A stretch of DNA of 64,000 nucleotides from Bacteroidales bacterium (GTDB lineage Bacteria > Bacteroidota > Bacteroidia > Bacteroidales > P3), in contig JAGCJW010000017.1 of NCBI GenBank assembly GCA_017647785.1, forward strand, positions 1 to 64,000, written 5' to 3'. This document shows, in pieces, positions 1 through 8,646 of this stretch. A program made the position numbers and the translations under genes. Below the pieces are notes generated by a model. It had not been told where the DNA came from. It saw nothing but the letters and a program-made list of their open reading frames with translations, and ran no database searches. Numbering within the stretch: the stretch's first letter is position 1; each line of letters starts with the position of its first letter.

Positions 1-215
1 ACATGAATAATAATATAAATAATAATAAAAAAATAAGAATAAAAAAATAATAATAACAAAATAATAATATATTTATAATAGAGAGATTTTCTTTTGATTT
101 TTTTTCATTTAATATATCCTTTCTGTGAAATTATATCAAAAAACTTAGCGCGCCGAATTTTTGCGATTATTAAAAAAAAATTCACACCTTTGTGAGCAAT
201 AATTTCTTTCAAAGA
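1..215. other. AT-rich non-coding leader region
   Basis: No convincing gene lies here. The first 80 bases are almost pure A/T with AATAATAAT-like runs. A possible plus-strand promoter is visible: a TTTTTG -33-like box at 158-163 and CACCTTTG at 185-192 (a weak match to TAnnTTTG), 21 bases apart. A transcript from it would meet the hairpin at 216-260 within about 70 bases, so it would be a very short RNA or simply noise. What lies to the left of the window is unknown. Confidence 0.4.
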
Positions 216-268
216 AAAACGCTCGTAAGTCTTTGAATTATTTTGACAAACGAGCGTTTTATTTTTTT
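216..268. terminator. Bidirectional terminator after thiF
   Basis: An 11-bp perfect inverted repeat, AAAACGCTCGT at 216-226 and ACGAGCGTTTT at 250-260, is followed on the plus strand by a T run at 262-268. On the minus strand it is followed by TTTTTCTTT. It is placed about 40 bases beyond the thiF stop and would end the thiamine operon transcript. It could also stop transcription entering from the left. Confidence 0.75.
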
Positions 269-297
269 ATTTCTTTGAATTGTGTTGCTTTGTTGTG

Positions 298-1014
298 TTA
301 CAATTCAAATATATTAAAGTTATAGTTTTTGACATTAAAGATTAGGAGTTTGTTTTTTAAAGAAACATCGGTGTAATTGGTTAAAAACTTTATAACTTCG
401 TTTGAAGCAATAGAAGCAGTGATTGAGGGCAAAACTCCAATCACTGCTTTGTTTTTATTACTTTCTTCTTTCAATAGGTTTTCTTCTGGGAAAAGTGTTC
501 TATAATTAGCAGAATCTTCCTCGCAATTAAGTAAAGCAACTTGCCCTTCAAAGTCCGAGATAGCGGAATAAACAAAAGGCTTTTTCAATCTTTGACAAGC
601 GTCATTTATTACATAACGCGTTGCAAAGTTATCGCAACAATCCACCACAATATCATAATCCCTAATAATCCTTTCGGCATTTTCTTTGCTCAAAAACTCA
701 TTGTAGCAAATTATCTTGCAATCGCTATTTACTTCCCTAAGGTTTTCTTTTGCTTTTTCAACCTTTTCCTCCCCTATTTGCGACTCTTTGTAAAGAATTT
801 GACGATGAAGATTAGTCAAACTAACCTTATCTTTATCAATAAGGCCAATTACTCCAACGCCAGAGGCGACAAGCAAAAGACTTGCAATGCTTCCCAAGCC
901 TCCAACACCGACAATCAAGACTTTTGCTTGCTTTAATTTTTCTTGTCCTTTGACTCCAAAGCCCTCTAACTCTATTTGACGAGAATATCTCAAAAAATCC
1001 TTTTCCTCTAACAT
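298..1014 (-). CDS. thiF: ThiF-family adenylyltransferase (ThiS activation)
   Basis: This 238-residue protein is an E1-like enzyme that adenylates the C-terminal glycine of ThiS so that sulfur can be loaded for thiazole synthesis. The nucleotide-binding loop GVGGLGS sits near residue 37, followed by the IDKD and LHRQ motifs expected for MoeB/ThiF/HesA proteins. Its place as last gene of a complete thi operon (one-base overlap with the thiH stop) separates it from MoeB. Oddly, the two CxxC pairs that bind structural zinc in E. coli ThiF are not there: the first site reads NYRTLFPEE and the second has no cysteines. The fold should still be intact, since the region after it (GVLPSITASIASNEVIK) is conserved. 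The assignment to ThiF over another E1-like protein is strong because of context. Confidence 0.9.
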   Translation of the reverse strand: MLEEKDFLRYSRQIELEGFGVKGQEKLKQAKVLIVGVGGLGSIASLLLVASGVGVIGLIDKDKVSLTNLHRQILYKESQIGEEKVEKAKENLREVNSDCKIICYNEFLSKENAERIIRDYDIVVDCCDNFATRYVINDACQRLKKPFVYSAISDFEGQVALLNCEEDSANYRTLFPEENLLKEESNKNKAVIGVLPSITASIASNEVIKFLTNYTDVSLKNKLLIFNVKNYNFNIFEL

Positions 1015-2129
1015 TAACTTAAAATTTTATCCCAATCTTTAAACACCACATCATAGTCTTGCGAGCGTACCATTCTTTCCATTTCTTCAACGCTTCTATC
1101 ATCATTTACGTGAAATTGTTCTAATTCAACATCAGGATTAGAATATCCACCAGGTTCTGTACGAGAGCCTGCGCTCATTGACGTAATACCAAGACTAACA
1201 AAATGATTTCTCATTTCAGGTCTTTCTCTTGTACTCATTGTTATTTCAACATCGTTATCAAAAAGGCGAAATGCCCAAATGATTTGAGCAAATTGTTTTT
1301 CATTCACGCAATAATCTGCCTCAAAACCACCAGCCGCAGGACGCATTCTTGGAAAAGAAATAGAATACTTAGTTTTCCAATAATTCTTTCGCATAAACCC
1401 AAGGTGCATAGCAAGAAACAACATTTCTGTTCTCCACTCTTCCAAACCAATCAACGCACCCATTCCAATTTTATGAATACCCGCCATTGCCAATCTCTCA
1501 GGAGTAGCCAAGCGATACTCAAAATTGCTTTTCATTCCTTTGGAGTGGTAATATTTATAGCGATTTTCATTATAAGTTTCTTGATAAACATAAACCGAAT
1601 TAGCACCAGCCTTTATCAAACGCTCATATTCCTCAATCTGCATTGGAAAAACCTCCAAATTTATTGCAGAAAAATAAGGCCTACACAAAGAAATAGCATT
1701 CTCAATGTAAGAAACACCAGCATTCTTATGATTTTCTCCCGTAAGCAAAAGCACATTATCATATCCCATTTGCTTGATTGCTTTTATTTCTTCAAGAATT
1801 TGCTCATCGCTAAGCGTAAGACGTGAGATTTTATTATTGTGATTAAATCCGCAATAAATACAATGATTGCTACACTCATTAGAAAGATACATAGGAATAT
1901 AGAATTGCATTACCTTTCCAAAACGTTTTTGAGTTATATCTCTACTTCTTACCGCCATTTCTTCAAGATAATTTTCCCCTTGTGGAGAAATCAAAGCCTT
2001 AAAGTCCTCTATATCCAAATATTTCTTTGATAAAGCCCTTTGAACATCGTACTGCGTTTTAGCATATATGCTTTTTGTCATTTCGTTCCAATCAAAAGAC
2101 TTTATCATATCATAAAACGTTTCCTTCAT
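1014..2129 (-). CDS. thiH: 2-iminoacetate synthase ThiH (radical SAM)
   Basis: ThiH cleaves tyrosine with a 5'-deoxyadenosyl radical to give dehydroglycine (2-iminoacetate) and p-cresol; the former is the C-N source for the thiazole ring made by ThiG. The 371-residue length matches the family. The radical-SAM cluster motif CxxxCxxC is seen as CSNHCIYC around residue 85. The N-terminal part and the C-terminal MSAGSRTEPGGY stretch are typical of ThiH. HydG, its close paralog in hydrogenase maturation, carries a C-terminal CxxC-type extension that is not present here, and the neighbours are thi genes, so ThiH is preferred. Use of ThiH in place of the oxygen-dependent glycine oxidase ThiO fits an anaerobe. 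It starts nine bases after the thiC stop. Confidence 0.95.
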   Translation of the reverse strand: MKETFYDMIKSFDWNEMTKSIYAKTQYDVQRALSKKYLDIEDFKALISPQGENYLEEMAVRSRDITQKRFGKVMQFYIPMYLSNECSNHCIYCGFNHNNKISRLTLSDEQILEEIKAIKQMGYDNVLLLTGENHKNAGVSYIENAISLCRPYFSAINLEVFPMQIEEYERLIKAGANSVYVYQETYNENRYKYYHSKGMKSNFEYRLATPERLAMAGIHKIGMGALIGLEEWRTEMLFLAMHLGFMRKNYWKTKYSISFPRMRPAAGGFEADYCVNEKQFAQIIWAFRLFDNDVEITMSTRERPEMRNHFVSLGITSMSAGSRTEPGGYSNPDVELEQFHVNDDRSVEEMERMVRSQDYDVVFKDWDKILS

Positions 2130-2138
2130 CTCTTAGTT

Positions 2139-3827
<1,689 letters not shown>

Positions 3828-4607
3828 TTAAAAATTCAAAAACTCAGTTAATGGTGAGGAGGCTTGGGCCGATTGAAATCTCACAGCCAATCCACTTTCA
3901 AAGGCTTGGCGTCCTGCTTCTACTGCTTTGGAAAAAGCTTCTGCCATTGCGATAGGGTCGCCTGCTATTGCTATTGCTGTATTGACAAGCACTGCATCGG
4001 CTCCCATTTCCATTGCTTCGGCGGCATGACTTGGCGCTCCAATTCCTGCATCTATTACAACTGGGACATTGCTTTGGTCAATTATTATTTCTAAAAGCTC
4101 TTTTGTTGCAAGCCCCTTATTAGTTCCTATTGGTGCTGCTAAGGGCATGACTGTTGATGCACCAACTTCTTCTAATTGTTTACAGAGAATAGGGTCTGCT
4201 TGAACGTATGGCAAAACTATAAAGCCGTCTTTTACTAATTCTTCTGTGGCTTTGAGTGTTTCTATGGCGTCTGGAAATAGGTGTCGAGGGTCTGGGTGAA
4301 TTTCTAGTTTCAACCAATTTGTTTGTAAGGCTTCTCGTGCCATCTGTGCTGCAAAAACAGCTTCTTTTGCAGTCCTTACACCTGATGTATTAGGCAAAAG
4401 AATTACGTTTTCCCTGTCTATGTATGATAACATATCATCTTGCTCCGAGTTTTCTATGTTTACTCTTTTCATTGCGGTTGTTACCATTTGCGTTTTGGAA
4501 CTTTTGATGGCTTTTCCCATGATTTCATTCGATGGAAACTTTCCTGTACCTAAGAATAGTCTTGAATTAAATTCTTTTCCCGCTATTACTAATTTTCCTT
4601 TCTTCAT
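3828..4607 (-). CDS. thiG: Thiazole synthase ThiG
   Basis: ThiG joins 1-deoxy-D-xylulose 5-phosphate, dehydroglycine (from ThiH) and sulfur (from ThiS thiocarboxylate) into the thiazole phosphate. The 259 residues are full length. Family landmarks include [10 protein letters not shown] near the N-terminus, [11 protein letters not shown], and LKLEIHPDP; the lysine in LKLEI is where the Schiff-base lysine of the family is expected. The phosphate-binding [20 protein letters not shown] segment is also present. The ATG is preceded by an A-rich leader with the AACAAAGAAA motif rather than a Shine-Dalgarno sequence, as is common in this window. It is in operon with thiE upstream (21-base gap) and thiC downstream. 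Confidence 0.97.
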   Translation of the reverse strand: MKKGKLVIAGKEFNSRLFLGTGKFPSNEIMGKAIKSSKTQMVTTAMKRVNIENSEQDDMLSYIDRENVILLPNTSGVRTAKEAVFAAQMAREALQTNWLKLEIHPDPRHLFPDAIETLKATEELVKDGFIVLPYVQADPILCKQLEEVGASTVMPLAAPIGTNKGLATKELLEIIIDQSNVPVVIDAGIGAPSHAAEAMEMGADAVLVNTAIAIAGDPIAMAEAFSKAVEAGRQAFESGLAVRFQSAQASSPLTEFLNF

Positions 4608-4628
4608 ATTGCTATTTTTTTCTTTGTT

Positions 4629-5240
4629 TTAATTTTTTATTTCTTTGAAATAATTTCTTAATTCTTTGATTAAATTTTCTGGTTCTTTGTTTTCTAAAAT
4701 CAATGACGAGAGTGCTATGCCATAAACACTTGTTTGAGCAAGTTTTTCCGCATCTTCCAAACGTATTCCCCCTATTGCATAGATTGGAATATCGCAGTTC
4801 AAATTTTTATATCCCTCAATGCCAAGAATAGGACTAAGATTTTGTTTCGTATTTGTAAAGCGATAAGGTCCTAATCCTATGTAATCGGCTTTTTGTTCTA
4901 AGGCTTGCTGAATATGTTCTTTGGTATTGCAAGTCAAGCCTATGATTTGATTTTCTTTTATTTTGTTTCTCACAATCGATATCGGCTCATCATTTTGCCC
5001 AATATGTACTCCATTTGCACCAACCTCAATAGCAATTTCGCTATTGTCGTTAATAATTAGCTTAGCCTTGTATTTCTCGCATTCTTTCTTTAATTGACAG
5101 GCTGTTTTTAGCATTTCTATTTCCGAAGTCTGCTTCATTCTTAATTGAATCAGCCTTATGCCACAGTCTAATGCTAATTTTGCACTATCTATGTAGGAGT
5201 ACTTCTCGTTTTTGTGTGTTATAAAATAAATTCTGTCCAT
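4629..5240 (-). CDS. thiE: Thiamine-phosphate synthase ThiE
   Basis: ThiE couples HMP pyrophosphate with thiazole phosphate to make thiamine phosphate. The 203-residue TIM-barrel protein keeps the active-site signatures: QLRMK near residue 32, IINDN, GVHIGQND, and the pyrophosphate-binding GPYRFTNTK. The position that usually reads GvS/H reads GLTCNT here. It is therefore the catalytic copy of the two adjacent ThiE-like genes. The stop of the upstream tenI-like gene and this start are directly adjacent (5241/5240), suggesting translational coupling. Confidence 0.93.
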   Translation of the reverse strand: MDRIYFITHKNEKYSYIDSAKLALDCGIRLIQLRMKQTSEIEMLKTACQLKKECEKYKAKLIINDNSEIAIEVGANGVHIGQNDEPISIVRNKIKENQIIGLTCNTKEHIQQALEQKADYIGLGPYRFTNTKQNLSPILGIEGYKNLNCDIPIYAIGGIRLEDAEKLAQTSVYGIALSSLILENKEPENLIKELRNYFKEIKN

Positions 5241-5801
5241 TTAAATTTCGTTATTTTGCCAAATACTACCCATAATTGCAGCACCACCAAAGCCAATCTC
5301 TTTTAATTCAGAAAAATTCTTTGGCTCTACTCCCGAAAGTGCAAAAACATTTTGGTCAATTATGCCTTTTTCGGCTGCTTTTTTCAACTCGCTTTTTGTA
5401 AAGCGTGATTTGTAGTTTTCTTTGCTTATACTATCATATATAGGAGAAAGAAAAACATAATCACACTTTGCCTTCCACTTTTCAAGCTCTGAAAAACTAT
5501 GACAACTACAACTTATTCTTCCTATAAAGTTTGAGGGAATTTCATAGTTGTTTCGATTATTTAGATGTACTCCTCCTATTTGAAATTCTTTTGCCAATTC
5601 GGTGCAGTCATGCAAACACAAACGCTTTCTAATCGTAAGAGGTAAGTCTTCAAGCCAAAGAGAGATTTGCTTAAAATCAAACTCTGGTTTACGAATATGA
5701 AAGTATTCGACTTTGTTTGTTTGAAGCAGAGATATTATTTTTTGTTTTTCCTCCCTCCAATCTTCATATTGAGGTAGCGTTATGCCGATTAACCTCCACA
5801 T
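5241..5801 (-). CDS. TenI-like thiazole tautomerase (ThiE paralog)
   Basis: This 186-residue protein has the ThiE/TenI barrel but not ThiE chemistry. The QLRxK motif reads HIRKP, the NDR/NDN motif reads LHDCTE, the GQxD motif reads NNRN, and the pyrophosphate loop GPxxxTxTK reads SPIYDSISKE. A histidine follows the SCSCHS strand where TenI of Bacillus has its catalytic His. TenI isomerises the thiazole carboxylate product of ThiG, and that role fits the operon; a second ThiE is unlikely from these substitutions. In many genomes such genes are labelled thiamine-phosphate synthase. It overlaps the 3' end of thiS by 13 bases. Confidence 0.75.
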   Translation of the reverse strand: MWRLIGITLPQYEDWREEKQKIISLLQTNKVEYFHIRKPEFDFKQISLWLEDLPLTIRKRLCLHDCTELAKEFQIGGVHLNNRNNYEIPSNFIGRISCSCHSFSELEKWKAKCDYVFLSPIYDSISKENYKSRFTKSELKKAAEKGIIDQNVFALSGVEPKNFSELKEIGFGGAAIMGSIWQNNEI

Positions 5802-5989
5802 GTCGCATTTATTATTGTTATATTGTCATAATTTTTCAACTCAGTTGTTTGCCATTCGGCTTTTTTTACAATGCTACTGCCTATCGCAACGGCACAATAA
5901 GAGGGATTTACTTTCAACAATTCCAATAAATCTTCAATATTGGTTTGGTTTTCTACCTCTACGGGCTTTTTATTCACAAATACTTTCAT
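5789..5989 (-). CDS. thiS: Sulfur carrier protein ThiS
   Basis: ThiS is a small ubiquitin-fold protein that carries the sulfur for thiazole formation as a C-terminal thiocarboxylate. The 66 residues begin MKVFVNKKPVEV and end with ATCGG, the Gly-Gly tail that ThiF adenylates. The start lies inside the last 20 bases of thiD and the stop lies inside the beginning of the tenI-like gene, so the three are likely translationally coupled. The length is typical of the family. Confidence 0.93.
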   Translation of the reverse strand: MKVFVNKKPVEVENQTNIEDLLELLKVNPSYCAVAIGSSIVKKAEWQTTELKNYDNITIINATCGG

Positions 5990-6821
5990 CTATTATTAGT
6001 TTTTGAGGATTAAAAAAATGATTTAAACTTCCGTTTCCTTTTCCTGAGAAAACATCTTTTGATTCCACTATTGCCGAATAAACATATTCTTTTGCCTTTC
6101 TTACAGATGTTTTATAATCACAGCCAAGTGCGAGATACGATGCAAGAGCCGAGGAAAGACTACAACCTGTGCCGTGAGTGTTTTTGCTATTTATTTTTTT
6201 GATTGTGTATTCTGAAAAACTATTGTCGCAATCCAAGAGGACATCTGTACAATTTTCCGAATCGAAATGCCCTCCTTTTATAAGGACTCTTTTAGTTTTA
6301 AAATTATTTTTAATAAAAAGTGCAACATCTTTTAATTCAGTTAAATTATTTATCCCATTGCAACCCGCAAGATAAGAAGCCTCAAAAAGATTTGGAGTAA
6401 TAATATCTACCAAAGGGAAAAGGTAGTCTATCATTGCTTGCTTTGCATCTTCTTTAAGCAAGTGTGCTCCACTTGTTGCAATCATTACGGGGTCTAAAAC
6501 AATATTTCCTTGAAATTTATGCCTGATTAGACTTTGAGAAACTTCTTTTATGATATTTTTATCAAAAAGCATACCAATTTTTATGGCTTTTACGGGTAAA
6601 TCTTCTAAAATTGCATCAATTTGATTGCGAATTAAAGATTTTTTTAGAGGAAATACTTCTCTTACTCCTAAGGTATTTTGCGCTGTAATAGCGGTTAGCG
6701 CACTGCAAGCAAACAATCCCAAAGCTGAAATTGTCTTTATGTCTGCTTGAACGCCAGCTCCTCCACAAGAATCTGAGCCTGCGATTGTTAAAACGGGAAT
6801 AACTTGTTTTTTTCTAATCAT
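5970..6821 (-). CDS. thiD: Hydroxymethylpyrimidine/phosphomethylpyrimidine kinase ThiD
   Basis: ThiD phosphorylates HMP and HMP phosphate to HMP pyrophosphate, the substrate of ThiE. The start is placed at 6821 (283 residues, beginning MIRKKQ), because the reading frame further upstream runs into the TPP riboswitch. Family motifs are TIAGSDSCGGAGVQADIK at the N-terminus, PVMIATSGAHLL in the middle, and the ribokinase-type anion hole NTHGTGCSLSSALA near residue 220. It is the first gene of the thi operon. The ATG sits directly behind a hairpin that covers its ribosome-binding region, so its translation should respond to thiamine pyrophosphate. Confidence 0.95.
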   Translation of the reverse strand: MIRKKQVIPVLTIAGSDSCGGAGVQADIKTISALGLFACSALTAITAQNTLGVREVFPLKKSLIRNQIDAILEDLPVKAIKIGMLFDKNIIKEVSQSLIRHKFQGNIVLDPVMIATSGAHLLKEDAKQAMIDYLFPLVDIITPNLFEASYLAGCNGINNLTELKDVALFIKNNFKTKRVLIKGGHFDSENCTDVLLDCDNSFSEYTIKKINSKNTHGTGCSLSSALASYLALGCDYKTSVRKAKEYVYSAIVESKDVFSGKGNGSLNHFFNPQKLIIDESICE

Positions 6822-6822
6822 T

Positions 6823-6852
6823 ACACTCTCTTTTACATAGATTTGAGAGTGT
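6823..6852 (-). promoter_or_regulatory. RBS-sequestering hairpin of the thi riboswitch
   Basis: An 8-bp perfect inverted repeat, ACACTCTC and GAGAGTGT on the transcript, with a 14-base loop lies between the riboswitch aptamer and the thiD ATG. The 3' arm (AGAGAGTGTA) ends one base before the start codon and contains the purine-rich ribosome-binding sequence. No T run follows, so this looks like translational and not transcriptional control. The coupling to the aptamer is inferred from position. Confidence 0.7.
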
Positions 6853-6865
6853 ATTACAAAGGAAG

Positions 6866-6940
6866 AAATTTCCCGTGTCTGCATTACCAGACTGGTCAAA
6901 GGGTATAATCTCAGCCTACAAAAAGTAAGCACCCCCAAAT
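6866..6940 (-). promoter_or_regulatory. TPP riboswitch (THI element)
   Basis: Read on the minus strand, this stretch contains the conserved parts of the thiamine pyrophosphate aptamer: GGGGGTGCT at the 5' side, then GGCTGAGA, then ATACCC followed by TTTGACC, then CTGGTAATGC and a closing GGGAA. The 3' side CGGGAAATTT closes the outer stem. It lies 120 to 45 bases before thiD, in the 5' untranslated region of the whole operon, and would switch off expression when TPP is plentiful. Confidence 0.93.
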
Positions 6941-6957
6941 CTTTAATACAATAAAAT

Positions 6958-6990
6958 AAAAACTACTTCGTTTATTTATTGACGCAAAAT
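6958..6990 (-). promoter_or_regulatory. Promoter of the thi operon
   Basis: On the minus strand TTTTG (6989-6985) is followed after exactly 19 bases by TAGTTTTT (6965-6958), an acceptable match to the Bacteroidota TTTG / TAnnTTTG promoter. A transcript would begin some 15 bases before the TPP aptamer. Confidence 0.65.
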
Positions 6991-7094
6991 TACGAGAAGT
7001 ATTCTTAATATGAAAATTTTTATTAGTATTTTTGCAAATCTTAATATTTAAAGCATTAATAACAAACCTTTTAAACAAACAAAAAACTATTAGT

Positions 7095-7964
7095 ATGAAA
7101 AAAACTTATTTATTGATTGCGGGTCTTGTAATGATAGGATTAGGAGCTTGTAATAGCAAAGCAGAAAAAGAACTTTTAGCTCAAAAAGTAATTCAAGATT
7201 CAGTAGAATCAGCATTAGCCGCAAAAAATACAGAAGTTGAGATGTTATTCCAACAACTTAACGAAATAGAAGAAAGTTTATCTGTAGTCACATCAAAATA
7301 TGCTGATGTTTCTAAAATAAAAGACAAAACAAGTGAAGTAAATGTTGATACAAGAACAAAAATAACTTCACAAATTCAAGACATAAACGACTTATTGGCA
7401 GAAAACAAACAAAAAATAGACAATTTAACTGCTCAATTAAGAAAACAAAAGAACGCTAATAAGGAATTAAACGCTTTCATAGAAAAATTACAACAAAGAA
7501 TTTCTGAACAAGAAGAAGAGATACAATTATTAACAACAGAATTACAAAAACATAAAATAGTAATTGAAAATCTAAACAAAAATCTTGATGAATTAAACAA
7601 ACAAAATCAAGATAAAGACGAAAGAATCTTGAAAATAGAAGAAGAAAAAAATACTGCTTACTATATAATCGGAGAAAAGAAAGAACTTCTTGCAAAGAAA
7701 ATTATTGATAGAAAAGGTGGATTCCTTGGAATTGGAAAGAAAAGTGTTGCAAGTAGCGATTCAGAACTTTCAGCATACTCAAAAATTGATATACGCAGAG
7801 TGCCAGAGATTCAATTACCAGGAACAAAAATAAAAATCCTTACTTCACACCCTACTGAATCTTATAGATTAGAAACAGATAAAAAGAAACCTACAAGATT
7901 GGTTATTACAAATCCTTCTTTATTCTGGCAAAAAAGTAAATTCCTTGTAATAGAACTTGATTAA
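7095..7964 (+). CDS. Coiled-coil lipoprotein of unknown function
   Basis: The start at 7095 (289 residues) gives a clean lipoprotein signal, MKKTYLLIAGL with the lipobox LGAC, so the mature protein is lipid-anchored at Cys19 or thereabouts. Roughly residues 40-205 are a long heptad-rich coiled coil (repeated K/E/Q/L/I with LLAEN, KIDNLTAQL, ELNKQNQ). The last 80 residues form a compact globular end with GGFLGIGKK and a terminal LFWQKSKFLVIELD. Proteins of this build are common in Bacteroidales; one subset has been annotated as Cbp1-type collagen-binding adhesin, but I cannot confirm that here. A TATTTTTG -7 box lies at 7027-7034, and a terminator follows, so it is a single-gene unit. Confidence 0.8.
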   Translation: MKKTYLLIAGLVMIGLGACNSKAEKELLAQKVIQDSVESALAAKNTEVEMLFQQLNEIEESLSVVTSKYADVSKIKDKTSEVNVDTRTKITSQIQDINDLLAENKQKIDNLTAQLRKQKNANKELNAFIEKLQQRISEQEEEIQLLTTELQKHKIVIENLNKNLDELNKQNQDKDERILKIEEEKNTAYYIIGEKKELLAKKIIDRKGGFLGIGKKSVASSDSELSAYSKIDIRRVPEIQLPGTKIKILTSHPTESYRLETDKKKPTRLVITNPSLFWQKSKFLVIELD

Positions 7965-7996
7965 AAAGGAAAACCGAATACATAATAATAACTATT

Positions 7997-8031
7997 GAGG
8001 AGTAAATATTTTGTTTACTCCTCTTTTTTTA
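7997..8031 (+). terminator. Terminator after the coiled-coil lipoprotein
   Basis: GAGGAGTAAA (7997-8006) and TTTACTCCTC (8014-8023) form a 10-bp hairpin with a 7-base loop, followed by seven T residues. This is a textbook intrinsic terminator. Confidence 0.9.
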
Positions 8032-8042
8032 TTGTTTTTTTC

Positions 8043-8071
8043 TTGAGTTAGAATTTTTTTTATTACTTTTG
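8043..8071 (+). promoter_or_regulatory. Promoter of the small barrel gene
   Basis: TTG at 8043-8045 and TACTTTTG at 8064-8071 are 18 bases apart, matching the Bacteroidota promoter form. The start codon is 36 bases downstream. Confidence 0.6.
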
Positions 8072-8107
8072 CGAAAGAAATTTAATTATTAACTAAAATT
8101 AATCGTC

Positions 8108-8557
8108 ATGAAAAAATTTATGCTTATGGCATTCGTAGCTTGCTTAGCTATTTTGCCTTTATCAAATGTTAAAGCTCAAAATTGGGGTGTTGGTCTTGTT
8201 GGTGGATGGGACTCAGGTTTACAAGTAAAGAAATACATGGGTGCAAACGCTCTTGATTTCAGAGGACATCTTCACAATCATGGATTCCAAGTTGCTGGAT
8301 TGTACGAATGGAATCACGATTTAGGTAGCAACTTTACTTTGTACTACGGAGTTGGTGCTGGACTTGGAACTTGGAAAGCTGCTCCTGAACACGACATGGC
8401 TTTCGGTCTTGACATCGAAGGTATAGTTGGAATTGAATGGAGAATACCTAGTGTTCCTTTGGCTTTATCTTTAGACTACAGACCTGCGTTTGAAATTCTT
8501 CCAACAACAGGTTTCTATGCAAAAGGATTCGCATTTGGAATTAAATACTTATTCTAA
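8108..8557 (+). CDS. Small outer-membrane beta-barrel protein
   Basis: This 149-residue protein starts with a signal peptide (about residues 1-24, ending NVKAQ) and continues with alternating hydrophobic/polar strands: NWGVGLVGGWD, FTLYYGVGAGLGTW, VGIEWRIPS, and a final FGIKYLF with the C-terminal Phe common in outer-membrane barrels. About eight short strands can be drawn, so an OmpW/OmpX-sized barrel is likely. Codon choice is regular and the gene has its own promoter and terminator, suggesting good expression as a monocistronic message. No specific function can be given. Confidence 0.75.
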   Translation: MKKFMLMAFVACLAILPLSNVKAQNWGVGLVGGWDSGLQVKKYMGANALDFRGHLHNHGFQVAGLYEWNHDLGSNFTLYYGVGAGLGTWKAAPEHDMAFGLDIEGIVGIEWRIPSVPLALSLDYRPAFEILPTTGFYAKGFAFGIKYLF

Positions 8558-8579
8558 GAATATTTATTCTTAATGTAAA

Positions 8580-8620
8580 AGAGAGCAACGACTATTTTGG
8601 GTTGTTGCTCTCTTTGTTTT
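8580..8620 (+). terminator. Terminator after the small barrel gene
   Basis: AGAGAGCAAC (8580-8589) pairs with GTTGCTCTCT (8604-8613), followed by TTGTTTTTA. The T-rich tail also contains the -33 box of the next gene. Confidence 0.88.
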
Positions 8621-8642
8621 TATTTATTTTTTCTTAACTTTG
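8613..8642 (+). promoter_or_regulatory. Promoter of the HD phosphohydrolase gene (leaderless)
   Basis: TTTG at 8613-8616 and TAACTTTG at 8635-8642 are 18 bases apart. The ATG begins at 8647, only four bases after the -7 box, so the transcript probably starts at or within a base or two of the start codon. Confidence 0.65.
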
Positions 8643-8646
8643 CAGT

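Noticed and set aside
1203..1826. A 207-residue plus-strand frame opposite thiH
   Set aside because: It is the mirror of a conserved radical-SAM gene, with the composition expected of a shadow frame.
1014..2129. HydG instead of ThiH, given hydF nearby
   Set aside because: Length, C-terminus and the surrounding complete thi operon fit ThiH; HydG's extra C-terminal cysteine motif is absent.
6822..6938. Upstream extension of thiD to 6938
   Set aside because: The extra 39 codons are the TPP riboswitch and its hairpin read in frame; the ATG at 6821 gives a normal ThiD N-terminus.
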